In this document: positions 1 through 9,255 of the stretch, one piece after another
How positions within the stretch are numbered: the first letter of the stretch is position 1
Layout of the letters: the number at the start of each line of letters is the position of its first letter
Source of the DNA: Chromatiaceae bacterium
GTDB taxonomy: Bacteria > Pseudomonadota > Gammaproteobacteria > Chromatiales > Chromatiaceae
Direction: 5' to 3'
DNA length: 64,000 nt
Assembly: GCA_007693535.1 (NCBI GenBank)
Contig: REDK01000093.1
Location: 29,540 to 93,539, forward strand
Translations under genes and position numbers: made by a program
Notes under the pieces: model-generated
The model's database searches: none
Seen by the model: only the letters and a program-made list of their open reading frames with translations
Told to the model about the DNA's origin: nothing

Positions 1-3000
1 GGAGATGCCCCAGGGTACGCCGTGTTGGCGCCCGTAGGCGATCTGCGCCGCCACCGCCGCCCGGGCGGTCTGATCCAGCAGCGTGTCCGCATAGGTCGGC
101 ATGACCAGATGCGGCATCAGATACTCGAACATGGACCCGCTCCAGGAGAGCAGGATCGGTTTGCCACCCGCGCGCGTCAGGCTGCGCCCGAGAGCAAACC
201 AGCCCGCTTGCGGAACCTGGCCCTGAGCGATGGCGACGAACAGCGCGAAGCGCGCCTCAGAGGCGAGCAGATCATAGAAGCTCGGGTCCCGTCGGCGCTC
301 CTCGACCAAATAGCCGATGGCGAGCAGACGGGCGGCCGGATCGTACAGGAAGCCATAGTCCATGTCCGCCAGCCGGCCGGCCAGCTCAGCCAGGTGAGTG
401 ATGGTCGCAATCTGGGCACGGGCGCGCGCGCTGCCGGCGGCGATGCAGCGGTCTAGGGCCGCCTGCCAGGCGGTGCTGACAGGACCGTTCTCGTCCAGTG
501 GCCCAGCTGCCGCTGCGTCCGGCAATGCGACCCCGGAATCCAGGTCCGCCGGCGCCGCGCCGTCGGCGCCCATGGCGGCCAGCGCGCGCAGGGTCGGGAT
601 GCGGTCGAGGTCCGGCGGTGGCAGTGCGGGGTGATCGGCGGCATCCGGGCCGGCAGTCCACAGCGCCAGCCAGGGCGCGAGGGCTAGCAACGCGTCGCGC
701 TGTGCATGGCATTGCCGGCTGAGCGCCGCGGACCATTCCAACGCCGCCGGAACCGGCGCATGCGCGAACGCGAGGGCCAATGCATCGACGGAGATGACCA
801 GTTCGTCCAACAGGCGCGACGCGGCAAGCAGCCGGTCGGGGGGGGTGGCGATCGCAGCCACCAGGGTCCGCCGAAAGTTCAGCAGGGGCGGTGGTGTCAA
901 GGCTGCTGGCAGGACCGCGGTGAGGCCCTCCTCCAGGATGGCAAGCGGGGCTTCGAGACCGGACAGCCAGTTCGGCGCCAGGATTGGCTGATCCAGCAAC
1001 GCGACCAGGCCCGGACGCAGGGTCAGCAGGTGGCCACCGAGGTTGCCGCTGTCTACCGTGGACACGTACATCGGATGCAGCGGCGCCAGCGTGCGGGTGT
1101 CGTACCAGTTGTAAAAATGGCCGCGGTGGCGCTCCAGGCCGGCCATGGTCTCGAGGGTGGCAGCGGTGCGCGCCAACAACGCAGCGGCCGGCAGATAGCC
1201 GAAGTCATAGGCGGCGAGATTGCCGAGCAAGGCCATGCCGATGTTGGTCGGTGAGGTGCGATGGGCCAGGGCCTCGGCCCGGCCCTCCTGGTAATTGTCC
1301 GGCGGCAGCCAATGATCCTCCGGGCCGACGCACTGCTCGAAGAAGGCCCAGGTCTTGCGCGCAAGCTGGTGCAGGAAACGGGTCTGATCCGGACTGAGCC
1401 GTGCCACGCGGTCCACCAGTGGCCGGCTCATCCACCAAGTGATGACGGGTGAGGTCAGCCAGAGCAACAGGATCGGCCCGGCGACCAGCAACGTGGACGG
1501 CGCGCTCAGGAGCAGCCAGGCCGCCGTGCCCACCGCCAGCGTCGGCGCAAACCACATGCTGCGAAACTCGGCACCGAGATCGCCCTGGCTCAACCGCTCC
1601 TGATCGCGCGCCGGATTCCATTCAAGCAGCCGCTGGTGCGTGATCAGCAATCGGGCCAGCGTGCGCAGCATCGCGTCCAGACTGTAGAAGGCCTCATGGG
1701 GCAAGGTCACCAGCACCAGCAGCGCCCGGGCCAACTGCTGGCCGCCGATGCGGCCAGTGGCCAGCAGGTGTTGGCCCAGGCCCATGTCCGCGGGTTTGGC
1801 AAGCAGCGCCTGGAGGGTACCAAGCAGCGCTGGCCATAACAGCACGCCGAGTGACACCAGGGTCCAGAACCCGGCCCTTGCCGACAGTAACGTCCAGCCC
1901 ATCAGGAGCAGGGCCGTCAGCGCCGCCGGCACCAGGCTGCGGCGCAGGTTGTCGGCGAGCTTCCAGCGTGACAACAGCGAGATCGGGTTGCGGCGCCACT
2001 GCCCCCCCGCACCGGGCACGCGCGGGCCGAGCCAGGCAGCGAGCTGCCAGTCACCGCGAATCCAGCGGTAACGGCGGTTCACGTCGGCGCCGTAGCGGGC
2101 GGGATACTCCTCATAGAGCTGCACGTCGCTGAGCAGGCCGGAGCGGGCATAGCAGCCCTCCAGCAGGTCGTGACTCAGAATGCGGTTCTCGGGCAAGCGG
2201 TCACGCAGCGCGCGCTCGAACGCGGCGACATCGTAGATGCCCTTACCGATGAACGAGCCCTCCTGGAACAGATCCTGGTACAGGTCTGACACGGTGCGGG
2301 TGTACGGGTCGATGCCGACCTCGCCGCCGCACAGCCGGCCATAGTGGGAGTTGGGGCCCACCGGCAGACTAACGCTGACCCGCGGCTGCAGGATGCCGTA
2401 GCCGGCCACCACGCGCTCGCGCGCGGGGTCATAGACCGGTTGGTTCAGCGGATGGGCCAGCGTGCCGATCATCTGACGCGCGGCATCCCGCGGCAGTTGG
2501 GTATCGCTATCCAACGTGATCACATAGCGCACGCCAGGTGCCGGCGAGGTCGGCCCCGGCACCGCCGCGGCCGCGCTTGCGGTCAACCCCGCGGTGTTGC
2601 CCACCACCAGCGAGAAGGCGTCCCGGTTGCCGGTCAGCAGCAGGGTATTGAGGTCCGCGAGCTTTCCGCGCTTGCGCTCGTGGCCCATCCACAGGCGATC
2701 GTAGGGATTCCAGCGGCGCGGGCGATGAAATAGGAAGAACAGGTTACCGTCCGCGCTGGCGTAACGCGCGTTCAGCCCCTCGATACGCGCCTGTGCCTGC
2801 GCGAGCAACGGGGCGTCTGAGACCAGGGTCTCGGCATCGGCATCAGCGAAGTCGGTCAGTAGCGCAAACGAGAGATTTGCCTCGCGATTGGCCAGATAGC
2901 GCACCTCCAGCGCCTCCACCAGACGCGCCAGGCCACTCGGATCGGTCAACAGCGTCGGCACCACCACGAGGGTTCGCGCGTCGGCTGGAATGCCCTTTGC

Positions 3001-4638
3001 GAAGTCCAGGCGGGGCAGCGATCGGGGGCTGACCAGCAGCGGCGTGACCCATTGGATCAGGGCCAATGCGAATTGGCCGGTGACAACCAACAGCACCAGC
3101 GCAAACGGCAGCATCAGCCAGGCCGGCAGCCCGACGGCGCTGGCTTGTGCCAGCAGCCAGCCGGTCAAGCCGAGCATCGGCAGCGTGACTGCCGCCAGAT
3201 ATCCGACCAGCGCATGGCGGCCCAGCCAGTGCTGCAGCGCGGCCAGCATTGGCCGCTTGGCCGGCAGTGCCGCGGCCAGCGCGTCGGCGCCAGCGTCCAC
3301 CAGGAAGAACCCCACATGAGCGGCGCGTTCCGTGGGACCCCCACGCGCCGCGCACTGCTCGGCCAGCGCGATCGCCTGGCGTGCCACTGCCACCTCCGGC
3401 TGGCGGCTCGCGCGCGCCAGGGTCTCGATGGCGTGGCGATAGCGGTCGCGACTGCCAAAATCCATGCGCGGATAGACCCCGGCCGGGTCAGTCCCCAGCA
3501 CCGCATCGACCAGGCTGAGCGCCTCGACGAAGTCGCGCCAATCCTGCGTCCCCAGCAGCCGCAGACTCCCCATGCTGTTGCTGACCGAGACCTGATCCGC
3601 GGCCTGCTGCTGGTTGCCCACGCGGACCGACTGCTCAATGTTCAGCCCCACCTCGGCAAGCTGTTGCTCGATCCAGGTCAGTGCCAGGGCCAGCGCCGGA
3701 CCCTGGCCTTGGAGCCGTCGGGCCAGTTCCGAGACGAACGGCGGGGTCATCGGTGGCCCGGAGCGGGCCATATCCGCAATAGTCAGGATCAGATTTGGCG
3801 GATCCTCGCGGGCGACCTCAGTCAGCCGCTTTGACCAGTCGATCGCCAGTGACCGATCCCGGCAGTCAGCGGCCACGCGCACCGCCACACGCCGCAGGTT
3901 CTCAAGCAGGGCCAGCCGCAGCATGATCGGGATTGCCCACAGCTCCCCGAGCCGCAGCGGCATCACCGTCTGATACGCGGCAACGAAGCGGCGCAGATTC
4001 TCTGCGTCGACGCACCCATCGCCATGGGCGATGGTCTCCAGCGCGATGCCATAGACCCTGGGCAGGCCCGCGGAACTGCCGTTGATCAAGCTCGGCAGTT
4101 GCCGACTGTAGCCCTTGGGCAGATGCCGGCGGGCGGTGCGCACCTGCTCACGCATCAGGTGGGCATTGTCGAGCAGCCACTCACCGGCTGGCGTGACCCG
4201 TTCCTTGCCGGTCAGGATGTCGGTCAGCAGGTCACAGGTGCTGGCGAGTACCTGCTCGTTGACGAGCAGGCGCGCCAACAGCCGCTCGGGAACATGCCGC
4301 GGCGTGACGCGATCGCTGGTGGCGAGACGCACACCGTGCTGCGCCATCTGGTCGGCGCTGAAGAGTTCGGCGCGCAGCGGCGGTTCGCTGGTGGAGATGC
4401 CGTCGCTGGGGCGGGGTGGGCGCCGTTGCCCTGGATCCGGGATGCCCGGCCCCGATCCAGTCGTCCGGTCAGCCGCTGGCTGCCCGTTGGGTGCGGCGGT
4501 GAGCCCGGCCCTGGACGCAGCTGGGCGCCCACCCGCTGGCAACCAGCCGCGCCCGTCGACGAGCCGTCGCAGCCCCGATCCGATGCGCCGCCATACCAGC
4601 TGCAACCGCGAACCACCCGCCTCGTCTACCCGTCGCAT
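1..4638 (-). CDS. Cyclic beta-1,2-glucan synthase-like protein (NdvB/ChvB family), C-terminus beyond window
   Basis: The frame is open from an ATG preceded by AGGAG down to base 1, so about 1546 residues are visible; it is missing from the ORF track only because no stop lies in the window. I checked the frame at five points. The N-terminal region is followed by membrane segments (about residues 465-540) and a family 84-type glucosyltransferase domain with ITLDSDTQLPRDAA (about 700) and RWIRGDWQ (about 858). More membrane segments and a glycoamylase-like domain follow (PPDNYQEG; YVSTVDSGNLGG, about 1180). Known members make cyclic beta-1,2-glucan in the inner membrane and export it to the periplasm, and total about 2800 residues; the missing part should be the GH94 phosphorylase domain. 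A Crp/Fnr gene lies upstream on the same strand. The exact product made here is inferred. Confidence 0.88.
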   Translation of the reverse strand, partial: MRRVDEAGGSRLQLVWRRIGSGLRRLVDGRGWLPAGGRPAASRAGLTAAPNGQPAADRTTGSGPGIPDPGQRRPPRPSDGISTSEPPLRAELFSADQMAQHGVRLATSDRVTPRHVPERLLARLLVNEQVLASTCDLLTDILTGKERVTPAGEWLLDNAHLMREQVRTARRHLPKGYSRQLPSLINGSSAGLPRVYGIALETIAHGDGCVDAENLRRFVAAYQTVMPLRLGELWAIPIMLRLALLENLRRVAVRVAADCRDRSLAIDWSKRLTEVAREDPPNLILTIADMARSGPPMTPPFVSELARRLQGQGPALALALTWIEQQLAEVGLNIEQSVRVGNQQQAADQVSVSNSMGSLRLLGTQDWRDFVEALSLVDAVLGTDPAGVYPRMDFGSRDRYRHAIETLARASRQPEVAVARQAIALAEQCAARGGPTERAAHVGFFLVDAGADALAAALPAKRPMLAALQHWLGRHALVGYLAAVTLPMLGLTGWLLAQASAVGLPAWLMLPFALVLLVVTGQFALALIQWVTPLLVSPRSLPRLDFAKGIPADARTLVVVPTLLTDPSGLARLVEALEVRYLANREANLSFALLTDFADADAETLVSDAPLLAQAQARIEGLNARYASADGNLFFLFHRPRRWNPYDRLWMGHERKRGKLADLNTLLLTGNRDAFSLVVGNTAGLTASAAAAVPGPTSPAPGVRYVITLDSDTQLPRDAARQMIGTLAHPLNQPVYDPARERVVAGYGILQPRVSVSLPVGPNSHYGRLCGGEVGIDPYTRTVSDLYQDLFQEGSFIGKGIYDVAAFERALRDRLPENRILSHDLLEGCYARSGLLSDVQLYEEYPARYGADVNRRYRWIRGDWQLAAWLGPRVPGAGGQWRRNPISLLSRWKLADNLRRSLVPAALTALLLMGWTLLSARAGFWTLVSLGVLLWPALLGTLQALLAKPADMGLGQHLLATGRIGGQQLARALLVLVTLPHEAFYSLDAMLRTLARLLITHQRLLEWNPARDQERLSQGDLGAEFRSMWFAPTLAVGTAAWLLLSAPSTLLVAGPILLLWLTSPVITWWMSRPLVDRVARLSPDQTRFLHQLARKTWAFFEQCVGPEDHWLPPDNYQEGRAEALAHRTSPTNIGMALLGNLAAYDFGYLPAAALLARTAATLETMAGLERHRGHFYNWYDTRTLAPLHPMYVSTVDSGNLGGHLLTLRPGLVALLDQPILAPNWLSGLEAPLAILEEGLTAVLPAALTPPPLLNFRRTLVAAIATPPDRLLAASRLLDELVISVDALALAFAHAPVPAALEWSAALSRQCHAQRDALLALAPWLALWTAGPDAADHPALPPPDLDRIPTLRALAAMGADGAAPADLDSGVALPDAAAAGPLDENGPVSTAWQAALDRCIAAGSARARAQIATITHLAELAGRLADMDYGFLYDPAARLLAIGYLVEERRRDPSFYDLLASEARFALFVAIAQGQVPQAGWFALGRSLTRAGGKPILLSWSGSMFEYLMPHLVMPTYADTLLDQTARAAVAAQIAYGRQHGVPWGIS

Positions 4639-4978
4639 GTGTTACTCCTGAGGGCCTGCGTCGTTCGCGCCCAGCGTGGACCGGCGATAGACCACGCTGA
4701 CACCTCGGCAGGGCCGGCTCGACCGTCGATGGGGACCGATCATCGAGACACGATCGTCGCGATTTGGAACGGCAGATGGCGTCTCGGCCCCCGCACCCCA
4801 GGGCCAGTGGCGGACACGCTGTAGCGAGGATAGAGCGGGACCGGCGTCGGCATCTGTTCGTTGTCGCACGCACAGGTGGCAGACGGCGACGGCGCGGCAG
4901 CCGCGCCCATCGACAAACTGCCAGCGACGCGACCCAGAGCGCGCCAGCGATAGACGAGAACGCCGAGACCGGAGGGCG
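4639..4978. other. Intergenic, Crp/Fnr gene to glucan synthase
   Basis: About 340 bp between the end of the regulator gene and the start of the glucan synthase, both on the minus strand. I see no credible ORF, tRNA or strong hairpin. The gap is large enough for a separate promoter for the glucan synthase, but I cannot point to a clear one. The only visible signal is the AGGAG ribosome-binding site just before the start at 4638. Confidence 0.5.
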
Positions 4979-5755
4979 TTAGAGCCCGCGCTCCAGGGGG
5001 GGCGGCAACAGCCGATGGAACTCGTCACGCACGACGCGATAGCACTCACAGACCCGGGTCTCCAGGCCCGAACGATCCAACACGGTAATGTGCCCGCGGC
5101 GGTAGCGGATCAGCCCGGCGGCCTGCAGTCTGCCGGCCGCCTCGGTCACGCCCTCGCGGCGCACGCCGAGCATGTTGGCGATCAACTCCTGGGTCATCAC
5201 CAGCTCATTCGATGGCAACCGGTCCAAGCTGAGCAGCAACCACCGGCACAGCTGCTGATCCACGGTGTGGTGACGGTTGCAGACAGCAGTCTGGGCCATC
5301 TGGGTCAGCAGCGCGGAGGTGTAGCGCAACAACAGGTACTGCAAGGCGCCGGACTGCATGAACTCTCGCTTGAACACCCGCGCCTGCAGCCGGTAGGCGT
5401 GGCCCGCACTCTGCACCACGGCCCGATTCGGCATGGTCTCGCCACCCAGGAACAGCGCGATGCCGACGATGCCCTCGTTGCCGACCACGGCGATCTCGGC
5501 CGAGGCCCCGTTCTCCATGACGTAGAGCAGCGACACGATGGCGGTGGTCGGGAAGTACACGTAGCGCTGTCTCCCCCCGGACTCGTAGAGTGCTTCGCCG
5601 AGGGGCAGGTCGACCGTTTCGAGGGCCGCAAACAGGCGCTGGCCGATCGCCTCCGGCAGTGCACCCAGCAGATAGTTGCCACCTGGGTCAAGGATCACCG
5701 CAGATGGAGGTGCGCCAGATGGAGGTGAGTCGGGCGGGGCAGAGCGGTTGGGCAT
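4979..5755 (-). CDS. Crp/Fnr family transcriptional regulator
   Basis: A 258-residue protein with a cyclic nucleotide-binding-like beta-barrel (about residues 30-145; e.g. YVYFPTTAIVSLLYVMENG and AEIAVVGNEGIVGIALFLGG). A long helix and a C-terminal winged helix-turn-helix follow (MTQELIANMLGVRREGVTEAAGRL, about 190-215). The N-terminus has no cysteine cluster of the Fnr type, so direct oxygen sensing by an Fe-S cluster is not supported. The first 20 residues are Pro/Ser rich, encoded partly by a duplicated CAGATGGAGGTG stretch, so the true start may lie further in. It stands upstream of and co-oriented with the glucan synthase and divergent from the small stress-type genes, so it is a candidate local regulator of both; that is inference. 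Confidence 0.9.
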   Translation of the reverse strand: MPNRSAPPDSPPSGAPPSAVILDPGGNYLLGALPEAIGQRLFAALETVDLPLGEALYESGGRQRYVYFPTTAIVSLLYVMENGASAEIAVVGNEGIVGIALFLGGETMPNRAVVQSAGHAYRLQARVFKREFMQSGALQYLLLRYTSALLTQMAQTAVCNRHHTVDQQLCRWLLLSLDRLPSNELVMTQELIANMLGVRREGVTEAAGRLQAAGLIRYRRGHITVLDRSGLETRVCECYRVVRDEFHRLLPPPLERGL

Positions 5756-6076
5756 GCCTCGGTTGCACCAGATTTCAGCAAGACCTTGCCGTATATTTCA
5801 ACCGACCACGCTCGGCAGGTCAAGGAACGCCCGCCGCCAACCCCCCTGAATCCGTCCTCCAAAGACGCACGCCTCACCGGCTAACCGTTCCCCAATCGTT
5901 CCGTTACTGGCCATGTGCGATGGCGTACAGACCAGAGGCCTGCTGGGGGCGCACGCTTTAAATCGCCACTCCCAACCATGGCCGCGGTGCCACGTGCCCT
6001 CTGCCCACCACCCACCGATGCCAGGTCCTACCGACCTCAGGCAATCCCAAACCTTACCCTATCCGAGGACCCTCCC
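5756..6076. other. Divergent intergenic region
   Basis: About 320 bp between the start of the Crp/Fnr gene (minus) and the small membrane protein (plus). It must hold the promoters for both directions. No clean Fnr- or CRP-type palindrome and no convincing -35/-10 pair could be picked out by eye. The listed ORFs here are in other frames and have no recognisable protein character. Confidence 0.45.
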
Positions 6077-6265
6077 ATGCCGCTCATCAATCTTATCATT
6101 ACCCTGGTCGTCGTCGGTGTCGGCCTATGGCTGATCAACGACTATATCCCGATGGATGGCAAGATCAAGCGCATCCTGAACATCGTCGTCGTCATCGCCG
6201 TCGTGTTGTGGCTACTCACCGCCTTCGGGTTGCTGAGTGGGCTCTCGGCCATCACCGTTGGCTAG
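6077..6265 (+). CDS. Thivi_2564-family small membrane protein
   Basis: A 62-residue protein, MPLINLIITLVVVGV at its start, with two hydrophobic segments (about 3-20 and 34-56) joined by a short polar loop containing NDYIPMDGKIKRILN. This pattern is typical of the small Thivi_2564-type inner-membrane proteins, whose function is unknown. I set the start at the internal ATG at 6077 instead of the ORF-track start at 5915, because the upstream frame has no protein character and GAGGA precedes this ATG at good spacing. Such peptides tend to sit among stress-related genes, as here. Confidence 0.82.
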   Translation: MPLINLIITLVVVGVGLWLINDYIPMDGKIKRILNIVVVIAVVLWLLTAFGLLSGLSAITVG

Positions 6266-6574
6266 GTCGCAACCCAACAACTCCGCTGATCCCCCGGGTC
6301 TTGCAATGAATCGGCTCAGACCTCTTGGTTATTGCAATGATCCCGGCTGGCGGCTTGGGTTTCGCGCACGGCCGCTTCAGCGGTACCAAACCAACCGACC
6401 AGGTTCAGCGCGGCCAACTGACACTGAACCTGGCCGATGCGCGGACCTTTTACTTGCCGATCTGGGCTGGCTGGGCTGCCATCAGACTGGGAACGTCGCT
6501 ACTGTTCGTGCCCAGGACCCATTGAAGGCAACCGATCGCTGCCGATGCAATCGCATCGGCGGCTGGAGCATCCG
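6266..6574. other. Intergenic region
   Basis: About 310 bp between two plus-strand genes. A short frame (TTG start at 6325) encodes hydrophobic-looking sequence, but it has no usable ribosome-binding site and I do not recognise it. No terminator with a T-run was seen. Confidence 0.4.
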
Positions 6575-7651
6575 ATGAACGGAAAGGCATTGGCACTCGG
6601 CGAGTCCGCACTCACCAAGACCGTCACCAACGTCTTCAAATACTACGATCCGCGGACATGGAAGGAAAGAGGTTGGCTCTGGACTGCCGGGCTCTTCCTG
6701 GTGACGTATCTGGTCATCGTGATCGTACTCGGGCTGATCTGGTCGCGCTCGCCGGGCCGGTTCGACGTCCGCGCCGAGGCCCTGGCAATGCTGCACGACG
6801 ACGCTACGCAAATACTGACCGGTACGCTGACCACCGCGGTTGCGATCCGCATCGCCGACACATTGCTGAAGAAACCCGGCGGCTACCTGAGGAATGACCT
6901 GATGCCGCCGGGGGTCTATCTCGACAATATCCCGAACTGGGAGTTTGGTGCGTTGACCGCGCTGCGAGACCTGGCCCTGGCGCTGCGCAGCGACTTCAGC
7001 CGGGCCCAGTCCCAATCGGTCGAGGATAAGGACCTGGAAGTGGCACAGCCACAGTTCAACTACAACGCCGACTCCTGGATGCTGCCATCCACCGAATCCG
7101 AGTACCGCGCGGGGCGCAAGGCGCTCCACAGCTACCTCGAGCGGCTCTCGGAGAAGGGGCAGACCGGCGCCCACTTCTTTGCGCGCGCCGACAACCTCGC
7201 CACCTATCTGGGAGCCGTCGAAAAGCGCCTAGGCAGCCTAGCGCAGCGCCTGTCCTACGCCGTTGGTCAGTCTCATCTCAACACGGATCTGGCCGGCGAG
7301 CCGGAGGCCGGGCAATCGACGCCGACCCCGGCGCAAGCCGAGACCAAGACCCCGTGGCTCGAGATCGACGATGTCTTCTTCGAGGCCCGCGGCTATACCT
7401 GGGCGCTGCTGCATACGCTGGAAGCGATGACGATTGACTTCGCCCCGGTGCTCGAAAAAAAGAACGCGCTGGTGTCGCTCCAGCAAATCAACCGCGAGTT
7501 GCAGAATACCCAGGATACCCTGTGGAGCCCACTGATCCTGAACGGCACCGGCTTTGGCCCGATGGCTAATCACTCGCTGGTCATGGCGTCCTATCTCTCC
7601 CGTGCCAATGCGGCCATCGCGCAATTGCGGGAACTGCTCAAGACCGGTTGA
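6575..7651 (+). CDS. DUF2333 family membrane-anchored protein
   Basis: A 358-residue protein starting MNGKALALGES. One N-terminal transmembrane helix (about 40-62; LFLVTYLVIVIVLGLIW) is followed by a large soluble region with the family hallmarks LLKKPGGYLRND, PPGVYLDNIPNWEFG, SQSVEDKDL and ATESEYR-like STESEYRAG. Length fits DUF2333 proteins of gammaproteobacteria, whose function is unknown; the topology suggests a periplasmic domain. The ORF track begins 46 codons earlier, but GGAG at about 6565 and the loss of protein character upstream favour 6575. It stands alone between a small membrane protein gene and a coiled-coil protein gene. Confidence 0.87.
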   Translation: MNGKALALGESALTKTVTNVFKYYDPRTWKERGWLWTAGLFLVTYLVIVIVLGLIWSRSPGRFDVRAEALAMLHDDATQILTGTLTTAVAIRIADTLLKKPGGYLRNDLMPPGVYLDNIPNWEFGALTALRDLALALRSDFSRAQSQSVEDKDLEVAQPQFNYNADSWMLPSTESEYRAGRKALHSYLERLSEKGQTGAHFFARADNLATYLGAVEKRLGSLAQRLSYAVGQSHLNTDLAGEPEAGQSTPTPAQAETKTPWLEIDDVFFEARGYTWALLHTLEAMTIDFAPVLEKKNALVSLQQINRELQNTQDTLWSPLILNGTGFGPMANHSLVMASYLSRANAAIAQLRELLKTG

Positions 7652-7863
7652 GCGGGTGCTCGCGAGCATTGCAGCAGAATCGCCGGCGCGACCGCAGCCC
7701 CCGTGCGATCGCCATCTGTGCTGTAGCGAACAGACCCGGCACGCATGGCCAGCTACCCTGTCGGCTGTGATCACCTCAGCTGTCACGACGCGACTGCAGC
7801 GGGGGCGATCCTCACTCGCCGGCCCTACGCCGGTTCCCAAACTGCCACCAGGAGATGACCCCG

Positions 7864-8151
7864 ATGTCAACCCGAGATGAATACTTGGCGAGCATGAAGC
7901 TGCAGATCGATGAATGGACCACCGAGATCGATGCGATGGAGGCGCGGGCGGATGCGGTACAGCCAAACGCGCGCGCGGAGTTCCAATCGCAGTTGGCGGG
8001 GCTGCGGGCACAGCGCGACAACAGCGAAAACAAGCTTGAGGAGGTGAGATCTGCAAGTGACGGCGCGTGGCAGCGGGTAAAGGGCGAGGCGGATAACCTG
8101 TGGACTGCCTTCAAGGATTCGGCAGCGGCCTTCCGAGCGCATTACAAGTAG
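7864..8151 (+). CDS. Small coiled-coil protein
   Basis: A 95-residue, highly charged helical protein. MSTRDEYLASMKLQIDEW is followed by heptad-like runs (AEFQSQLAGLRAQRDNSENKLEEV) and ends with an amphipathic segment AWQRVKGEADNLWTAFKDSAAAF. It matches a common family of short coiled-coil proteins in environmental proteobacteria, with no known function, often found among stress genes. AGGAG lies 9 bases before the ATG at 7864, so I prefer this to the in-frame ATG at 7855. A hairpin follows the stop. Confidence 0.78.
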   Translation: MSTRDEYLASMKLQIDEWTTEIDAMEARADAVQPNARAEFQSQLAGLRAQRDNSENKLEEVRSASDGAWQRVKGEADNLWTAFKDSAAAFRAHYK

Positions 8152-8187
8152 AACTAGGATCAGTTCGATCCGGCGCCGGTTCGCTGC

Positions 8188-8214
8188 GGAGACGCTGAAT
8201 CCTTCAGCGTCTCC
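8188..8214. terminator. Perfect 12-bp inverted repeat, terminator-like
   Basis: GGAGACGCTGAA, a 3-base loop TCC, then TTCAGCGTCTCC: a perfect 12-bp stem 37 bases after the stop of the coiled-coil gene. It has no T-run on either side, so it is at best a weak intrinsic terminator or an mRNA-stabilising hairpin. It lies between convergent genes. Confidence 0.5.
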
Positions 8215-8373
8215 CTAGTGACATGTTCCAGCTACAACAGCGAGCGCGTGCTGCCGGCAAATTGGCAGTCCTTGGGCCTGGCCCCGGCACACACGCCGGG
8301 GTGAACGGCCAAGACAGCGAATAACTGAGCCGACATATCATACCCGGAATGGGACCGGACGCTCGGCTGGCGG

Positions 8374-8523
8374 TTACAGATCGCGCTTGACCTCCTTGGC
8401 CGTTTCGCTGACCGCCTTTCCACCTTGTTGAATATCCCGCCCGGCACCTTCGATGGTATTGCATCCAGACAATCCGGCACTGGTCATCAGCAGCACCACG
8501 ATCACGATGAGCAGCTTGTTCAT
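8374..8523 (-). CDS. Entericidin A/B-like lipoprotein
   Basis: A 49-residue protein: basic start MNKLL, a hydrophobic stretch, and lipobox GLSGC, followed by the family signature CNTIEGAGRDIQQGGKAVSETA. Entericidins are small outer-membrane lipoproteins first described in Escherichia coli as a stationary-phase bacteriolysis antidote/toxin pair; most environmental homologues are single and of unknown role. The ORF track starts 29 codons upstream, but that extension has no signal-peptide character; the ATG at 8523 gives a proper lipoprotein signal. It lies convergent to the coiled-coil protein gene. Confidence 0.85.
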   Translation of the reverse strand: MNKLLIVIVVLLMTSAGLSGCNTIEGAGRDIQQGGKAVSETAKEVKRDL

Positions 8524-8712
8524 TCTATTCACCCGTTGTTGGTTATTGCGACGGAGGATGCGCCCGTTGCGCTGAGATTGCGTAACGCGACGCCACCTTG
8601 ACGATAGCAACGATCAACCGACGGGTCGGTGCGCTGGCGAACCAACGCCGGCCACCCGCGAAGCGAGCAGGCGGGCTGCACCCGGATGTTCACATCAGCG
8701 ACGGAGTGGATT

Positions 8713-9063
8713 ATGACTCGCAAGCAACCAGCTAATCAGCGCAACGCCGGCCGCGGCTGGCGTGCCGAGATGCAGACCGGAGCCAGGATAAGCGCGGGCA
8801 TTGGGCCGGCCACCGCTGCGGCAGCAGCTGCCACGACGCGCGTTGACATGGCGCGTACGTTGGTGTGTGAGCGCCGCCGCGTCGCGCTGCGGCACCGACG
8901 CCGTCCGAGCGAGGAGACGCGCACCGCGCTGGCGGCGATCGACCGGGAGTTGGCCGAATTCAAGATCGATATTCCTGCGGTGGAGCAGGCTCGTGCGGCT
9001 CGGGCTCGGCTGCCGGGTTCATCACGGCCATGGCCAGATCCGGGCACTCGCGAAGGGGCGTGA
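8713..9063 (+). CDS. Hypothetical protein (uncertain)
   Basis: A 116-residue Arg/Ala-rich frame. An ATG at 8713 is preceded by GGAG about 8 bases away. The middle (ETRTALAAIDRELAEFKIDIPAVEQARAAR) looks like a charged helix, but the N-terminal third is low-complexity Ala and the C-terminus is Pro/Arg rich. I recognise no family. High GC makes long open frames common here, so it may be a chance ORF. The ORF-track start at 8629 adds nothing protein-like. Confidence 0.35.
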   Translation: MTRKQPANQRNAGRGWRAEMQTGARISAGIGPATAAAAAATTRVDMARTLVCERRRVALRHRRRPSEETRTALAAIDRELAEFKIDIPAVEQARAARARLPGSSRPWPDPGTREGA

Positions 9064-9255
9064 TCGCGACGGTGGGCAGCCTCGGCCCAATCGGTCTGCC
9101 CCTGCCGGAGTAGCAACGAAACGCCGCCTGATGGTATCACTCAGCCCCAGGCCGGCCACCAGATTCGACCAGCGCTCTGGCTAACCGGCAGCTGGGCAGT
9201 CAATCCGCGAACGGCGCCGGCGGGTGCCATGGCGGTCCTGCTCACGCGGGAGGCT

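Noticed and set aside
8161-8175. tRNA T-loop-like GTTCGATCC
   Set aside because: No acceptor, anticodon or D-arm can be built around it; the same applies to a GTTCGAACC match inside purF.
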